From the NCBI RefSeq assembly GCF_026013365.1, contig NZ_JAPDOE010000001.1, positions 1,426,001 to 1,490,000 on the forward strand: 64,000 nucleotides of DNA, read 5' to 3'. This DNA is from Paenibacillus sp. LS1. GTDB taxonomy: Bacteria; Bacillota; Bacilli; Paenibacillales; Paenibacillaceae. The notes below the pieces were generated by a model. It worked only from the letters and a program-made list of their open reading frames with translations, searched no databases and was not told the origin of the DNA. Every line of letters begins with the position of its first letter. The stretch's first letter is position 1. The translations under genes and the position numbers were made by a program. Positions 18,219 through 28,423 of this stretch are shown piece by piece.

Positions 18219-18408
18219 TTGATGAAGACTACTAATGGGTCTTTAAATTTGGGCATTACCGGTTGTGTCACCCTCATTCTTTTTGTTGCTTTCAGGACAG
18301 CGGCTGAACTTTCCTGATCGTTCTATGCGAGGCCAAGCCCGCATCAACAAATTGGAGCGCAAACAGAGCCCTAATATGAACTTTAACTAAAAAGGAGCTA
18401 CTTTAAAC
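18219..18408 (+). promoter_or_regulatory. rpsD 5' leader, candidate S4 autoregulatory RNA
   Basis: A non-coding stretch between the promoter and the S4 start codon. In Firmicutes, S4 represses its own mRNA by binding a structured leader. The length and position fit, but I could not confirm the pseudoknot by eye. The RBS AAGGAG lies at its end. Confidence 0.4.
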
Positions 18409-19008
18409 ATGGCACGTTACACTGGTCCTAAATTTAAATTGAGCCGTCGCCTCGGCATTTCCCTTAGCGGAACAGGCAAAGAATTGAAACGCCCTTTCCC
18501 TCCAGGTCAGCACGGAGCTAACCAACGCAGAAAAATGAGCAACTACGGTATGCAATTGCAAGAAAAACAAAAATTGCGCCACATGTACGGTTTGGGCGAG
18601 AAGCAATTCCGCACACTGTTCTCTAAAGCTCAAAAAATGCAAGGTATTGCCGGCGAAAACTTCATGTTCTTGCTTGAGTGCCGCCTTGACAACCTCGTTT
18701 ACCGCCTTGGGTTTGCTAACTCCCGCGCTGGAGCGCGTCAGTTGGTAGCACACGGTCACGTAACTGTAAACGGCAAAAAAGTCGATATCGCTTCTTACCA
18801 AGTAAGCACTGGCGATGTAATCGGCTTGCGTGAGAAGAGCCGCGCTCTTTCTTCCGTTAAGGAAGCTTTGGAAGGCCGTTCGCATCTTCCAGCATACGTT
18901 GAATACAACGAAGCAGCTGTAGAAGGTAAATTCATCCGCTTGCCTGAGCGTGCTGAATTGTCCCAAGACATCGATGAAAAACAAATCGTCGAGTTCTACA
19001 ACCGTTAA
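18409..19008 (+). CDS. rpsD: 30S ribosomal protein S4
   Basis: 199-residue ribosomal protein S4, which binds 16S rRNA early in small-subunit assembly and helps keep decoding accurate. The sequence begins [19 protein letters not shown], the Firmicute form of S4, with the FPPGQHG motif, the [14 protein letters not shown] core and the S4 RNA-binding domain (about 90-155) containing [25 protein letters not shown]. It is transcribed alone, with a strong promoter, a long leader and a perfect terminator, as in B. subtilis. Codon use is strongly biased, as expected for a highly expressed gene. Confidence 0.99.
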   Translation: MARYTGPKFKLSRRLGISLSGTGKELKRPFPPGQHGANQRRKMSNYGMQLQEKQKLRHMYGLGEKQFRTLFSKAQKMQGIAGENFMFLLECRLDNLVYRLGFANSRAGARQLVAHGHVTVNGKKVDIASYQVSTGDVIGLREKSRALSSVKEALEGRSHLPAYVEYNEAAVEGKFIRLPERAELSQDIDEKQIVEFYNR

Positions 19009-19037
19009 TCGTTGCAATCACATTAAAGTTTCAATCC

Positions 19038-19074
19038 AAACAGCTGTCGAGATTTTCTCGACAGCTGTTTTTCT
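19038..19074 (+). terminator. Terminator of rpsD
   Basis: Perfect stem aacagctgtcgaga/tctcgacagctgtt followed by a T-run. Confidence 0.95.
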
Positions 19075-19195
19075 ATGCTTTTTTCTATTTATCTTCATTA
19101 TATGACCTCAAATATCGATATAAAGTATAGACTCCCTTTAGGAGAAGCACACATCCATACTAACATCACAAGAGTGACATCGAGGGGGATTAACC

Positions 19196-21301
19196 ATGCA
19201 TTTTTTTCGCAATCGCAAGCTGGCTTTTAAGCTTGGACTTTTACTTGGGATCGTATTACTCTGCTGTATCGGAGCCCTGATTGCGTTTAACACCAAATCC
19301 ATTTATGACAAAAGCCTGCAGTACGGCGAAACCGTTGCTGGACAGGCAGCAAACCGGGCTACAAACGAGTTCATGACTGACATTAATCAGGTCAAAAACA
19401 CATTAGACACCATGAGTACCACGTTATTGGATGCCGCTCAGAACGGGTCTCTCAACCGTGAGGAAGTCGTTAGACTTCTTGAACAGTATCTGAAAAAGGA
19501 CGAGAAAGTTTTCGGCTTTTATACGGGCTGGGAACCTAATGCCTTTGATGGAAACGATGCGGATCACGTGAATAAAAATGAATATGATGATGCTACGGGT
19601 CGATTCGTTCCATACGTTATACGCGATGGCAACTCCCTGCATTTTGAGCCTATGCCGACTTATGAGGGAAGCGGTGAAACCAGTACGTACTATCAACAGC
19701 CCAAGAAAACCAAATTCATCTATTGGTCTGAGCCTGTTACCTATACGGTTGGCGGAAAAGAAACACTACTTGTTTCGATTGTGCTCCCCATATTAGATGA
19801 AAACAAAACGTTTCTGGGCATTGTTGGTGCAGACTTTACCATTGATCGTTTTCAGCAAAATATAGCATCGCTCAATCCGGATCAAGGTTATGCCATGCTG
19901 ATAACTGGTGAAGGACAGATTGCTGCACACGGCTCCAAACCGGAACTGGCCAATGAAGGTGCCGTAATTCCAGCTGAAATGAAGACAGTCATTCAGCGTA
20001 TACAGTCTGGCGAATCCCAGTTTTACGCTACTGACCCTGAAGTAGGTGAAGAATTATTTATTGCCGAGCCCGCCAGGTTGCAAGGAACCGATTCGAACTG
20101 GTACCTTGTCTCAGCGCTGCCAAAGAGCCATATCCTCCAACCTTTCTATGACAGCTTGAACTGGTCCATATTGATTGCTGCACTGGCTGTACTTCTGCTT
20201 GCAGGTGTAGTCACCTATACCATCATCTCCATTGTAAGACAGTTGAACCAGGTCAATATCGTGGCTGGACAACTGGCTGGCGGAGATCTGACACAAAAGT
20301 TACCTGTTCGATCCAAAGATGAATTCGGTATTATGGCAGGTCATATGAATCAGATGATGGATACACTGCGTCATACGATATCGGTTATTTCGGAACATGC
20401 TTTATCCGTAGGCTCCACCTCTCAACAGTTGACCGCAGGGGCCGAAGAAACAGGTAAAGCCGCCGAACTGATTGCATTAACAGGGCTGGAAGTGGCAGAT
20501 AAAGCAGGTAAACAGGTGCAGGAGCTACAAGAGTCCTCCCGCTCCATGAATGAAATATCTGCAGGGATCGGAAGAATTGCAAAGGCCGCCTCCGATGTAT
20601 CCGATTCATCACGAGCTGTGGCTGAACGAACAACCGTTGGAACCGATAAGATTCAGTCCGCCATGCGTATGGTGGATAGTGCCACCTCTTCTGTGCAAAC
20701 GTCCATGACCGCACTGGAGAATTTCCGTCAACGCTCTGAAGAGATTGGACATATTACGGGCATGATCACGGAAGTTAGTCGGCAAACCAACCTTCTAGCA
20801 CTTAATGCTTCCATTGAAGCATCACGAGCGGGTGAACACGGCCGCGGGTTTGGTGTTGTTGCTTCCGAGATTCGTAATCTGGCTGAACAATCCAGAATAT
20901 CAGCAGCGCAGATTGCAGAGTTGATTCATAGTGTTCAGCAAGAGGTCCTTTCTCTCGTTGAAAATATGGAACACGGGAACTCCGAAGTTAGTCATATTGC
21001 GGAAGTGATTAATGAGAGTGGTGAACTATTCCTCTCCATTTCATCACAGATTTCGGATGTTAATGAGCAGATTGAGCATGTCTCAGCCATTGCGCAGCAG
21101 ATGTCAGCAGGATCACAGCAGGTTGATGCCACGTTAGTGCAACTCAAAACCATTGGTCATGAGACAGCCGATCACGCGACTCGTGTTGCCTCTGCTTCTG
21201 AAGAACAACTTGCATCCATGGAAGAGATCACAGCGGCGTCTGCCTCGTTGGCTAATCTTACCCAGGAACTCTTGGAACTGATTCAACGCTTCAAAACCTG
21301 A
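19196..21301 (+). CDS. Methyl-accepting chemotaxis protein with Cache sensor
   Basis: 701-residue transmembrane chemoreceptor. TM1 about residues 13-33, an extracellular double-Cache domain (about 40-320; contains [16 protein letters not shown] and [10 protein letters not shown]), TM2 about 327-348, HAMP (about 349-402) and the cytoplasmic signalling helix bundle with the hairpin tip [20 protein letters not shown], which contacts CheA and CheW. Signals move through HAMP to the flagellar kinase. The ligand is unknown; Cache domains of this kind often bind amino acids or organic acids. The RBS is a GAGGGGG before ATG 19196. Single gene with a downstream hairpin. No other chemotaxis gene is in the window. 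Confidence 0.95.
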   Translation: MHFFRNRKLAFKLGLLLGIVLLCCIGALIAFNTKSIYDKSLQYGETVAGQAANRATNEFMTDINQVKNTLDTMSTTLLDAAQNGSLNREEVVRLLEQYLKKDEKVFGFYTGWEPNAFDGNDADHVNKNEYDDATGRFVPYVIRDGNSLHFEPMPTYEGSGETSTYYQQPKKTKFIYWSEPVTYTVGGKETLLVSIVLPILDENKTFLGIVGADFTIDRFQQNIASLNPDQGYAMLITGEGQIAAHGSKPELANEGAVIPAEMKTVIQRIQSGESQFYATDPEVGEELFIAEPARLQGTDSNWYLVSALPKSHILQPFYDSLNWSILIAALAVLLLAGVVTYTIISIVRQLNQVNIVAGQLAGGDLTQKLPVRSKDEFGIMAGHMNQMMDTLRHTISVISEHALSVGSTSQQLTAGAEETGKAAELIALTGLEVADKAGKQVQELQESSRSMNEISAGIGRIAKAASDVSDSSRAVAERTTVGTDKIQSAMRMVDSATSSVQTSMTALENFRQRSEEIGHITGMITEVSRQTNLLALNASIEASRAGEHGRGFGVVASEIRNLAEQSRISAAQIAELIHSVQQEVLSLVENMEHGNSEVSHIAEVINESGELFLSISSQISDVNEQIEHVSAIAQQMSAGSQQVDATLVQLKTIGHETADHATRVASASEEQLASMEEITAASASLANLTQELLELIQRFKT

Positions 21302-21331
21302 TGTAGAAGACCTCCAATACGACACATCATT

Positions 21332-21376
21332 CAGGCCACCCTATGCACCCTCAGCATGGAGGTGGCCTGCTTATTT
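21332..21376 (+). terminator. Terminator of the chemoreceptor gene
   Basis: Stem caggccacc/ggtggcctg (21332-21340, 21361-21369) followed by a T-rich tail. Confidence 0.75.
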
Positions 21377-21531
21377 TGACTTACAACTCATGAAATGTGC
21401 TTCAATATCGCATGATATATAGCATAATCCATGGCAGAATGGCAAATTTCGACCATTACTTGTATTTCTCAGGCATGCAAACCCGCCTTTTTATGCTATA
21501 ATAAGTGCTGTTAAAAGGAGGAAGACACTGA

Positions 21532-24500
21532 ATGGTTGATGTTAATAAGAAAAAGCCCGATGAACAGCCTGTACGCAAGCGTAGCTTTGCCCGCAGACTG
21601 GGAAGTTTCGTCAGTTGGATGGTGGTCCTTGGCTTTATGGGGGCACTATTTGTAGGCGGTGCTTTGATGGGATACGTCAGTTCCATTGTGAAAGACGAGC
21701 CTGTCCGTTCAAGGGCCCTGATTGAACAAAAAGTCAGCGAAAACTCCATCACAGGCTTTGCTTACTTTGCCGACGGCAGTCCGATCGGTCAATTACGTAC
21801 GGAAGAAGACAGGCGTCCGGTCACTACGGACCAGATCCCACAAAAGGTTATTGATGCTGTCGTTTCAATTGAAGACAATCATTTTTACGAACATAAAGGT
21901 GTAGACATGAGCGGAACGCTCCGAGCCGTGAAACAGAAAGTGCTGAAAGAATCAGTACAAACCGGCGGTAGTACACTGACTCAGCAATTGGCGCGTCGTG
22001 TGTTTCTGAATTTGGATCGCACGGAAGATCGGAAAGTGAAAGAAATCTTGCTCTCACTGCGACTCGAACGTTTCCTGACCAAAGACGAGATCATGACAGC
22101 CTATCTGAACAAGGTTCCTTTCGGTAACGGTTCCAGCGGATACAACGTTTACGGAATCAAGGCCGCTGCTAAAGGTCTGTTCAATATTAATGATCTTGAA
22201 AAAATCAACATCGCTCAGGCTGCTTATCTTGCTGGATTGCCGCAGCTCCCCTCCTCTTACTCTGCCTTTAACGGTAAAGGCGATTTTGTAGAGGAAAATT
22301 TTGACCGCGCAATCAACCGTCAGCATCTGGTATTACGCCGTATGCTTGAACTGGGCAAAATTAATCAGTCCGAGCATGATGAAGCTCTTGCTTTTGATAT
22401 TAAAAGTTCACTCGCTCCGAAGACCATCAAGGCTTACAATACTTATCCATATCTTATGATGGAAACGGAACGACAAGCTGCACAGATTTTGATGAAACAA
22501 TTGAATTCCGATACAGCTGAATCCACAGACAAAGGTACGGATGCAGACACACCTCAGAAGGAAAGTAGTGCGTTATTAGAGGAAGCTCAGACGCAACTGC
22601 GTACAGGTGGATACCGCATTTACACGACCATCAACAAAAGTATCTACAAAACGATGCGTACCATTGCGGAAGATGACAGCAATTTCTCAGCAGATGATCC
22701 TGTCAAAGGGAAAGAACAAACTGCTGCCATGCTGATTAATCACAAAACAGGTGCTATTCTAGGCATGATTGAGGGACGGGATTTCCAGGATGAACAGATG
22801 AACTACGCAACACAGATGGTGCGTCAGCCAGGTTCAACAATGAAACCTATTGCCGCTTATCTTCCTGCGCTAGATGAAGGTCTTGTTCAGCCGGCTTCAA
22901 TTATTGATGACTCACCGATCATCCTGAAAAATGGTCCGAGCGGGTATCACATTGCAAAGAATGCCAATAACCGTTATCAGGGATTGGTCACTGCGCGCAG
23001 AGCACTAAATTATTCTCTTAATATACCGGCTCTGAAGTTGTTTAATGAAGAAGTAGGGATCGAGAAGGCTTGGACCTTCGCCAAGAAACTAGGAATTACT
23101 ACCATTCAGAAGGAAGACTATCAGGCTCAGACAGGTGTTCTGGGAGGTCTCCAATACGGAGTAACCGTTGAAGAACTAACTAGTGCCTACGGTGCTATCG
23201 CCAATAATGGTGTGTATAACGATTCCTACATGATTAGTAAAATTGTAGATTCCAAAGGCAACATCGTGTATAAACATGATACTGAACCTGTCCAAGCCTT
23301 CTCGGAGCAGACAGCATACCTGATGACCGATATGCTGCGGACCGTTATTACGGAAGGTACGGCAGATAAGGTACGGGAAAATTACAAATATTCCAAGAGT
23401 GTGCCGATCGTAGGTAAAACGGGCTCCACTCAAAACTATGCAGATGTCTGGTTTGAAGGCTATACGCCAGATGTCACACTTGGTGTGTGGGTTGGATACA
23501 AACAGCCAGTGAATACGCTGGAAAGCAAATCACAGAGAAAACGTGCGCAGCAACTGTGGTCAAAAATCTTGAATGAAGTAATTGATACGCAAAAAGATCT
23601 GTTCGTGACGGATTCGTTCAAAAAACCATCTGGCATCGAAACACGGACGGTATCGGCTTATAGCGGCAAATTGCCAACCTCCATGACTGACAAATTTGTT
23701 ACGGATATTTTCAACAGCAAATTCGTTCCGAAGGATAGCGATGACGGCGTCGCCAAAGCCAAGTACATTACTTACAATGGTGTGAATTACATTCCGCGTG
23801 ATGGAACGCCTGCGGACATGTTGAAGGAAAAAACAGTAATCAAGCGTAAAAAGCCGATCTCTGATCTCATCAAGGAATTGCAAAATGCATTCTCACGTAT
23901 GAGTCGACATGAGTCACTTGCTTATTACCTTCCTGAAGATGCTGATGCAGACATGCCAACACAGGTTGATCCAAGAACAGATAACGGCAAAGCTCCTGAT
24001 GCACCAGGTAACGTACGAATCTCTACCTCGGGTGACAGAGCAGTCATTACATTTAATGCCACACCTGAAAATGATGTCGTTGGTTATCGTCTGTATCGTT
24101 CTGTAAACGGTGGAGGATTCCAGAATCAGGGTCAAGTTGTCCTGACCGGTGAATCCAGATCATTCTCTGCATATGCAGCGCCAGGCGGCAACTTCGCCTT
24201 CTATGTAACCGCAGTGGATGTTGCTGGCAGAGAGTCTGCTCCTAGCGCTACCGTAAATAGTGCTGGAAGTGTAGCCCCTCCTGTGGAAGAAGAGATTAAT
24301 GAGCCAATTGAAGTTCCAGGTACAGTCATTACTCCGGGAGAAACGCAGAACGATAATACGACAACGACAGCCCCAGCCACACCTGGTCAAGTCAGCGTCT
24401 CTGCGCTCTCTCAAGGACTGCGTATTCAATGGGCGTCCACTCCGAACGCAGATAGTTACGCTGTATATTACAGTGAAACAGGTTCGGCTCCTTACACCAA

Positions 24501-24630
24501 AATTGGAACAACGTCGGGAACGACAATGGATTATGGCGTACCTGCGACTACTGCTGGATGGTTCAAGGTATCTGCCAGCAATAGTGCGGGTGAATCCGAA
24601 GCTTCTGCAGCCGTACATTTTCAACCCTGA
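21532..24630 (+). CDS. Class A penicillin-binding protein (PBP1a type) with FN3 domains
   Basis: 1032-residue bifunctional cell-wall synthase. A short cytosolic tail and TM anchor (about 28-50) are followed by the GT51 transglycosylase (motifs EDNHFYEHKG and TGGSTLTQQLAR, about 110-170) and the transpeptidase domain: active-site serine in PGSTMKP, the SLN box in NYSLN, and KTGST. The C terminus (about 825-1032) adds two fibronectin type III repeats separated by an acidic, Thr/Pro-rich linker; these probably hold the enzyme in the wall. It is longer than typical PBP1a because of these repeats. RBS AAGGAGG. An extended -10 (TGC-TATAAT, 21497-21502) lies about 30 bases upstream of the start. Confidence 0.96.
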   Translation: MVDVNKKKPDEQPVRKRSFARRLGSFVSWMVVLGFMGALFVGGALMGYVSSIVKDEPVRSRALIEQKVSENSITGFAYFADGSPIGQLRTEEDRRPVTTDQIPQKVIDAVVSIEDNHFYEHKGVDMSGTLRAVKQKVLKESVQTGGSTLTQQLARRVFLNLDRTEDRKVKEILLSLRLERFLTKDEIMTAYLNKVPFGNGSSGYNVYGIKAAAKGLFNINDLEKINIAQAAYLAGLPQLPSSYSAFNGKGDFVEENFDRAINRQHLVLRRMLELGKINQSEHDEALAFDIKSSLAPKTIKAYNTYPYLMMETERQAAQILMKQLNSDTAESTDKGTDADTPQKESSALLEEAQTQLRTGGYRIYTTINKSIYKTMRTIAEDDSNFSADDPVKGKEQTAAMLINHKTGAILGMIEGRDFQDEQMNYATQMVRQPGSTMKPIAAYLPALDEGLVQPASIIDDSPIILKNGPSGYHIAKNANNRYQGLVTARRALNYSLNIPALKLFNEEVGIEKAWTFAKKLGITTIQKEDYQAQTGVLGGLQYGVTVEELTSAYGAIANNGVYNDSYMISKIVDSKGNIVYKHDTEPVQAFSEQTAYLMTDMLRTVITEGTADKVRENYKYSKSVPIVGKTGSTQNYADVWFEGYTPDVTLGVWVGYKQPVNTLESKSQRKRAQQLWSKILNEVIDTQKDLFVTDSFKKPSGIETRTVSAYSGKLPTSMTDKFVTDIFNSKFVPKDSDDGVAKAKYITYNGVNYIPRDGTPADMLKEKTVIKRKKPISDLIKELQNAFSRMSRHESLAYYLPEDADADMPTQVDPRTDNGKAPDAPGNVRISTSGDRAVITFNATPENDVVGYRLYRSVNGGGFQNQGQVVLTGESRSFSAYAAPGGNFAFYVTAVDVAGRESAPSATVNSAGSVAPPVEEEINEPIEVPGTVITPGETQNDNTTTTAPATPGQVSVSALSQGLRIQWASTPNADSYAVYYSETGSAPYTKIGTTSGTTMDYGVPATTAGWFKVSASNSAGESEASAAVHFQP

Positions 24631-24655
24631 TTCAACAGAGTGATCCACAAAAAAA

Positions 24656-24692
24656 CCGCACGCTCAGACTATATCTGAGCATGCGGCTTTTT
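24656..24692 (+). terminator. Terminator of the PBP gene
   Basis: Stem ccgca-cgctcag/ctgagc-atgcgg followed by a T-run, with an A-run in front. Confidence 0.9.
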
Positions 24693-24715
24693 CATTTGCA
24701 TTTGCATTTGCAGCT

Positions 24716-24752
24716 AAAAGCCTGCTTCATGCCATAGACATAAAGCAGGCTT
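24716..24752 (-). terminator. Hairpin downstream of acsA
   Basis: Stem aagcctgctt/aagcaggctt (24718-24727, 24743-24752); the minus-strand T-run is short. Confidence 0.5.
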
Positions 24753-24822
24753 CTGCAACCGATTTGGATAGAAAGTGTCGCCGTGTTGGACTTCGTTTAG
24801 TTATGACTTCTCCCCTTGCTCA

Positions 24823-26547
24823 TCAGTCTTCAATGGTGGATAGATCTCCTGCTGGCAGATCAAGCTCCCAGGCTTTCAGTACACGGCGCATGATCTTTCC
24901 GGAACGTGTCTTGGGCAGTTTATCCTTAAACTCAATCTCACGCGGAGCAGCATGAGCAGACAGGCCTTCTTTTACAAATCGATAAATCTCTTCTTTTAGC
25001 TCTGGGGTCGGCTCATATCCTTCACGAAGCGCTACAAAGGCCTTGATGATCTCCCCACGTGTCACATCCGGCTTACCGATTACACCCGCCTCTGCTACCG
25101 CAGGATGCTCCACGAGCTTGCTCTCCACCTCAAAAGGTCCAATACGCTCCCCTGACGAATTAATTACATCATCAATCCGTCCCTGGAACCAGAAATATCC
25201 TTCTTCATCCATATAAGCAGAGTCGCCAGACACATACCAGCCCGTAAGTCTGAAATACTCCTCGTATTTCGCAGGATTATTCCAGATCTTCGCCATCATG
25301 GATGGCCAGGGTGCCCGTATGGCCAGATTACCCATACTGTACGGTGGCAATTCCTGTCCGCGATCATCAATTATGGCTGCCTCAATTCCAGGCAATGGAC
25401 GTCCCATGGAGCCAGGCTTGATCGGCATTCCGGGATAGTTACAGATCAGCTGTGCACCTGTTTCGGTCATCCACCATGTATCATGAATTCGCTGACCATA
25501 GGCTTTCCACCCCCAACGAACAACTTCCGGATTGAGTGGTTCACCGACAGACATCACGTGACGAAGGCTGCTCAGATCATGCTGGGCAATCGTCTCTTCT
25601 CCTGCTCCCATTAACATACGGAAGGCCGTTGGCGCACTATACCAGATGGTGACTTTGTTTTTCTGGATGGTGCTGTACCAATCATGAGGACTGAAACGAC
25701 CGCCACGTATTACATTCGTCACTCCATTAAGCCATGGAGCAAAGATTCCATAAGAGGTACCTGTCACCCAACCAGGGTCAGCTGTACACCAATACACGTC
25801 ATCCTCACGTAGATCCAGAACAACCTTGCCTGTATAATAGTGTTGAATCATGGCATTCTGAACATGGTACACCCCTTTGGGTTTACCCGTTGAGCCTGAG
25901 GTATAGTGAATTAACAAACCATCCTCACGATTCAACCACTCCACTTCCATCTCATCCGAAGCCGCAGACATCTCTGCATCAAAATCAATGAGTCCTTCTT
26001 CAGTCTGAGCACCGCCACCCACAATAAATATATGTTTCAGTTCAGGCAGTTCGGAACGTTTGATCCGTCCCAGCAATGCCGGAGTCGTTACGAGTGCTAC
26101 AGCCCCACTATCCTCCAGCCGATCCTTCACAGCCGTTTCCATAAAAGCTTCAAACAATGGGCCTGCGATAGCTCCTGCTTTCAATATACCCAGAAGACTA
26201 AAATACAGCTCAGGACTTCGCGGCATGAAAATAAACACACGCTCCCCTTTGGCTATGCCATATTTGCGGAGAACATTCCCAAACCGACTCGACTGTTCAC
26301 TCAGGTCAGCAAAGGTATAGGCCTCTTCGCGTGAAGCATCGCTATACAATAAAGCGGTTCTTCCGCCCCTTCCTTCCAGTACATGACGGTCAATCGCTTC
26401 ATGCGCCATGTTCACTTTTCCGCTGGCGTACCACGTAAAGTTCCGTTCCACCGATTCCCAATCGAACCCGCTTCTCGCCTCCGTGTAATCGCCCAGGTTA
26501 GATTCGGACACAACCGTTTGCAGCATCTCACCATGTGCTTGACTCAT
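24823..26547 (-). CDS. acsA: Acetyl-CoA synthetase (AMP-forming)
   Basis: 574-residue cytosolic enzyme that activates acetate to acetyl-CoA through acetyl-AMP. Adenylate-forming motifs: the phosphate-binding loop HYTSGSTGKPKG, WMTETGAQ, SGDSAYMDEEGYFWFQGR and the C-terminal catalytic lysine in TRSGKIMRR. That lysine is the known acetylation target of AcuA, whose gene lies divergently at 26841, as in B. subtilis. A cre site sits between them. The longest frame starts at 26565 but that overlaps the AAGGAGG; ATG 26547 is eight bases after it. It supports growth on acetate and would be repressed when glucose is present. Confidence 0.95.
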   Translation of the reverse strand: MSQAHGEMLQTVVSESNLGDYTEARSGFDWESVERNFTWYASGKVNMAHEAIDRHVLEGRGGRTALLYSDASREEAYTFADLSEQSSRFGNVLRKYGIAKGERVFIFMPRSPELYFSLLGILKAGAIAGPLFEAFMETAVKDRLEDSGAVALVTTPALLGRIKRSELPELKHIFIVGGGAQTEEGLIDFDAEMSAASDEMEVEWLNREDGLLIHYTSGSTGKPKGVYHVQNAMIQHYYTGKVVLDLREDDVYWCTADPGWVTGTSYGIFAPWLNGVTNVIRGGRFSPHDWYSTIQKNKVTIWYSAPTAFRMLMGAGEETIAQHDLSSLRHVMSVGEPLNPEVVRWGWKAYGQRIHDTWWMTETGAQLICNYPGMPIKPGSMGRPLPGIEAAIIDDRGQELPPYSMGNLAIRAPWPSMMAKIWNNPAKYEEYFRLTGWYVSGDSAYMDEEGYFWFQGRIDDVINSSGERIGPFEVESKLVEHPAVAEAGVIGKPDVTRGEIIKAFVALREGYEPTPELKEEIYRFVKEGLSAHAAPREIEFKDKLPKTRSGKIMRRVLKAWELDLPAGDLSTIED

Positions 26548-26626
26548 GCTTGCAGCCTCCTTCAACTCGACATTTCGATTCCCGTTATGGGTTAATTTTC
26601 ATTGCCTTTGTGTTGACTGAACTTCC

Positions 26627-26640
26627 AGTTAGCGCTTACA
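26627..26640. promoter_or_regulatory. CcpA binding site (cre) between acsA and acuA
   Basis: On the minus strand the site reads TGTAAGCGCTAACT, which fits the cre consensus TGWNANCGNTNWCA at 13 of 14 positions. It lies in the divergent acsA/acuA promoter region. The ccpA gene itself is 1.8 kb away. Repression of acsA by CcpA is known in B. subtilis; here it is inferred. Confidence 0.75.
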
Positions 26641-26796
26641 TTAGTAGAGAGAACTTCTCATCATGTACTTGCTCGGCCAAACAGATGTTATTCATACTGC
26701 GATCAATTGTGAACATTTTTTGTCTACGCAATTATAGCAAATCTTTTCAATTGTCGTCTATGGCTTTTCAATTTTTTGGATTTTTGCTATAGCGGC

Positions 26797-26817
26797 CTTT
26801 TTGAACAACCTCTATAA
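26797..26817. repeat. Copy of the right edge of the 7.5-kb palindromic element
   Basis: Twenty of 21 bases match 7586-7606. Here it sits right before the acuA Shine-Dalgarno, without the matching left arm. Confidence 0.65.
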
Positions 26818-26840
26818 GTAGGGGGAGAGGAGCATGAACC

Positions 26841-27473
26841 ATGGAACATATCAAGGAATATCATATGCGTTCCATCTTCAAGTCCGGCCACCGAATTACG
26901 ATTGAAGGCCCCGTGCAGGCCGAGGAGATAACCCGTCTTGCCTTCCATTCGGATCTGGATGCCTTTCGGCGCCCAACCGAGCAACAGGAAGCGTTGGCTG
27001 AGATTGCAGCCTTGCCAGAAGGTCGAATTATCATCGCACATGAAAATGAAACGATTATCGGCTATGTAACCTTTCACTATGCGGATGAGTGTGAACGCTG
27101 GTCCGAGGGCAACATGACTGATCTGATTGAGCTTGGGGCAATTGAGGTTGCGGACGACTATCGCTCGCTTGGCATTGGACGTGAAATGTTGCTTACGGCT
27201 CTGGATGATAAACACATGGAGAACTACATTATTTTCACGACAGAATATTATTGGCATTGGGATCTGAAAGGCAGCGGACTAAACGTATGGGATTATCGCA
27301 AAATGATGGAGAAGCTAATGGAAACGATCGACATGACCTGGTATGCAACAGACGACCCCGAAATCTGTTCACATCCTGCGAACTGTTTGATGGTGCGAAT
27401 CGGAAGTCAGGTACCCATAACATCGGAAGAACAGTTTGATCGTGTGCGCTTCCGGCATCGGTTCATGTATTAA
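26841..27473 (+). CDS. acuA: AcuA-type protein acetyltransferase
   Basis: 210-residue GNAT acetyltransferase, the same length as B. subtilis AcuA, which acetylates the catalytic lysine of AcsA and switches it off. The acetyl-CoA binding segment DYRSLGIGREML (about 113-124) is clear, followed by HMENYIIFTTEYYWHWD, typical for AcuA. It is transcribed divergently from acsA, the arrangement known from Bacillus. The deacetylase acuC and acuB, which follow acuA in B. subtilis, are missing at this place. RBS GAGGAG lies eight bases before ATG 26841; an overlapping ATG at 26834 is out of frame. Confidence 0.9.
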   Translation: MEHIKEYHMRSIFKSGHRITIEGPVQAEEITRLAFHSDLDAFRRPTEQQEALAEIAALPEGRIIIAHENETIIGYVTFHYADECERWSEGNMTDLIELGAIEVADDYRSLGIGREMLLTALDDKHMENYIIFTTEYYWHWDLKGSGLNVWDYRKMMEKLMETIDMTWYATDDPEICSHPANCLMVRIGSQVPITSEEQFDRVRFRHRFMY

Positions 27474-27511
27474 TGCAATGATCTGTTCAAAAACGATATA
27501 CATAACAAAAA

Positions 27512-27576
27512 TCGCCTCTCGCAGCGCTACTCCATACTTCATGGAACAGCTCATCGAAAGGCGGTTTTTCATTGAT
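27512..27576. terminator. Terminator between acuA and mtnN
   Basis: Long imperfect stem (cgcct...aggcg with inner tccat/atgga) with A-run left and T-run right. It serves both convergent genes. Confidence 0.75.
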
Positions 27577-27607
27577 TTTGGATTGGTATTGCAACTGAAG
27601 CTATGCA

Positions 27608-28303
27608 TTACATATTTTCTAACATATGCTCCACAATGCGATGTGAACGCTGCGAAGATTGCACGGTAAATTCAGCAAAGTTAACATGCGCCGAACCATC
27701 CGCTTTATCCGACATCCCACGCAGGACAACAAATGGTACACGATTCATGTAACAGACCTGAGCGACTGCAGCTCCTTCCATTTCGGCACATGCACCGTCC
27801 ATTTCAGTATGTAACATGTTAACCGTATCTTTATTCGCGATAAATTGGTCTCCAGATAACACTTTACCAATCAAGTAATTGGCTCCCTGAGCTTTGCACG
27901 CTTCTTCAGCCAGTGCAATAAGCGAAGCCTCGGCGGGGAATGCAGATGTCTCCTGGTAAGGGATTACTCCGCGTTCGAACCCCAGTGGGGTTACATCCAT
28001 ATCGTGCTGTACACACACGGACGAGATAACCATATCTCCAATGTTTAGATCTGGGTTAACTGCACCCGCAACACCTGTGAAGATAATGCGGTTAACCTGA
28101 AAATGATCAATCAAGATCTGTGTCGTAACCGCTGCATTTACTTTACCTACACCGGATTTACAGACAACGATTTGCTTGCCAAGCCACTCGCCTGCAACGT
28201 ATGTAATCCCGGTTTGTTTGACCGTCTCAAGTTGCTTCATACCTGCCAGCAAAAGCTCTACTTCCTCATCCATCGCTCCGATAATACCAATCGTTTCACT
28301 CAT
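27608..28303 (-). CDS. mtnN: 5'-methylthioadenosine/S-adenosylhomocysteine nucleosidase
   Basis: 231-residue cytosolic nucleosidase (Pfs/MtnN) that splits adenine from methylthioadenosine and S-adenosylhomocysteine in the methionine salvage and activated-methyl cycles. Conserved parts: IGIIGAMDEEV at the N terminus (catalytic Glu), the GVGKVNAA loop, FTGVAGAV, the substrate-binding CAEMEGAAVAQV and RGMSDKAD with the catalytic aspartate. The longest frame starts at 28345, but ATG 28303 is eight bases after AGGGGG and matches the family N terminus. It is followed by a hairpin shared with acuA. It lies downstream of ccpA in the same direction but with a terminator between. Confidence 0.95.
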   Translation of the reverse strand: MSETIGIIGAMDEEVELLLAGMKQLETVKQTGITYVAGEWLGKQIVVCKSGVGKVNAAVTTQILIDHFQVNRIIFTGVAGAVNPDLNIGDMVISSVCVQHDMDVTPLGFERGVIPYQETSAFPAEASLIALAEEACKAQGANYLIGKVLSGDQFIANKDTVNMLHTEMDGACAEMEGAAVAQVCYMNRVPFVVLRGMSDKADGSAHVNFAEFTVQSSQRSHRIVEHMLENM

Positions 28304-28346
28304 CTTCTGATACCCCCTGTTTCCATTATTAAACTCATTCAGCACA

Positions 28347-28368
28347 AAAGCTCCGTCTCCGGAGCTTT
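28347..28368 (-). terminator. Terminator of ccpA
   Basis: Strong short stem aaagctccg/cggagcttt with a modest T-run on the minus strand. Confidence 0.65.
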
Positions 28369-28423
28369 CGCATATCCACTATGTAGAGAGAATGACCTCT
28401 CCCTTTTCTATATATAATCCCGA

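Noticed and set aside
18403..19017. Open frame on the minus strand opposite rpsD
   Set aside because: Caused by the biased codon use of a highly expressed ribosomal gene.
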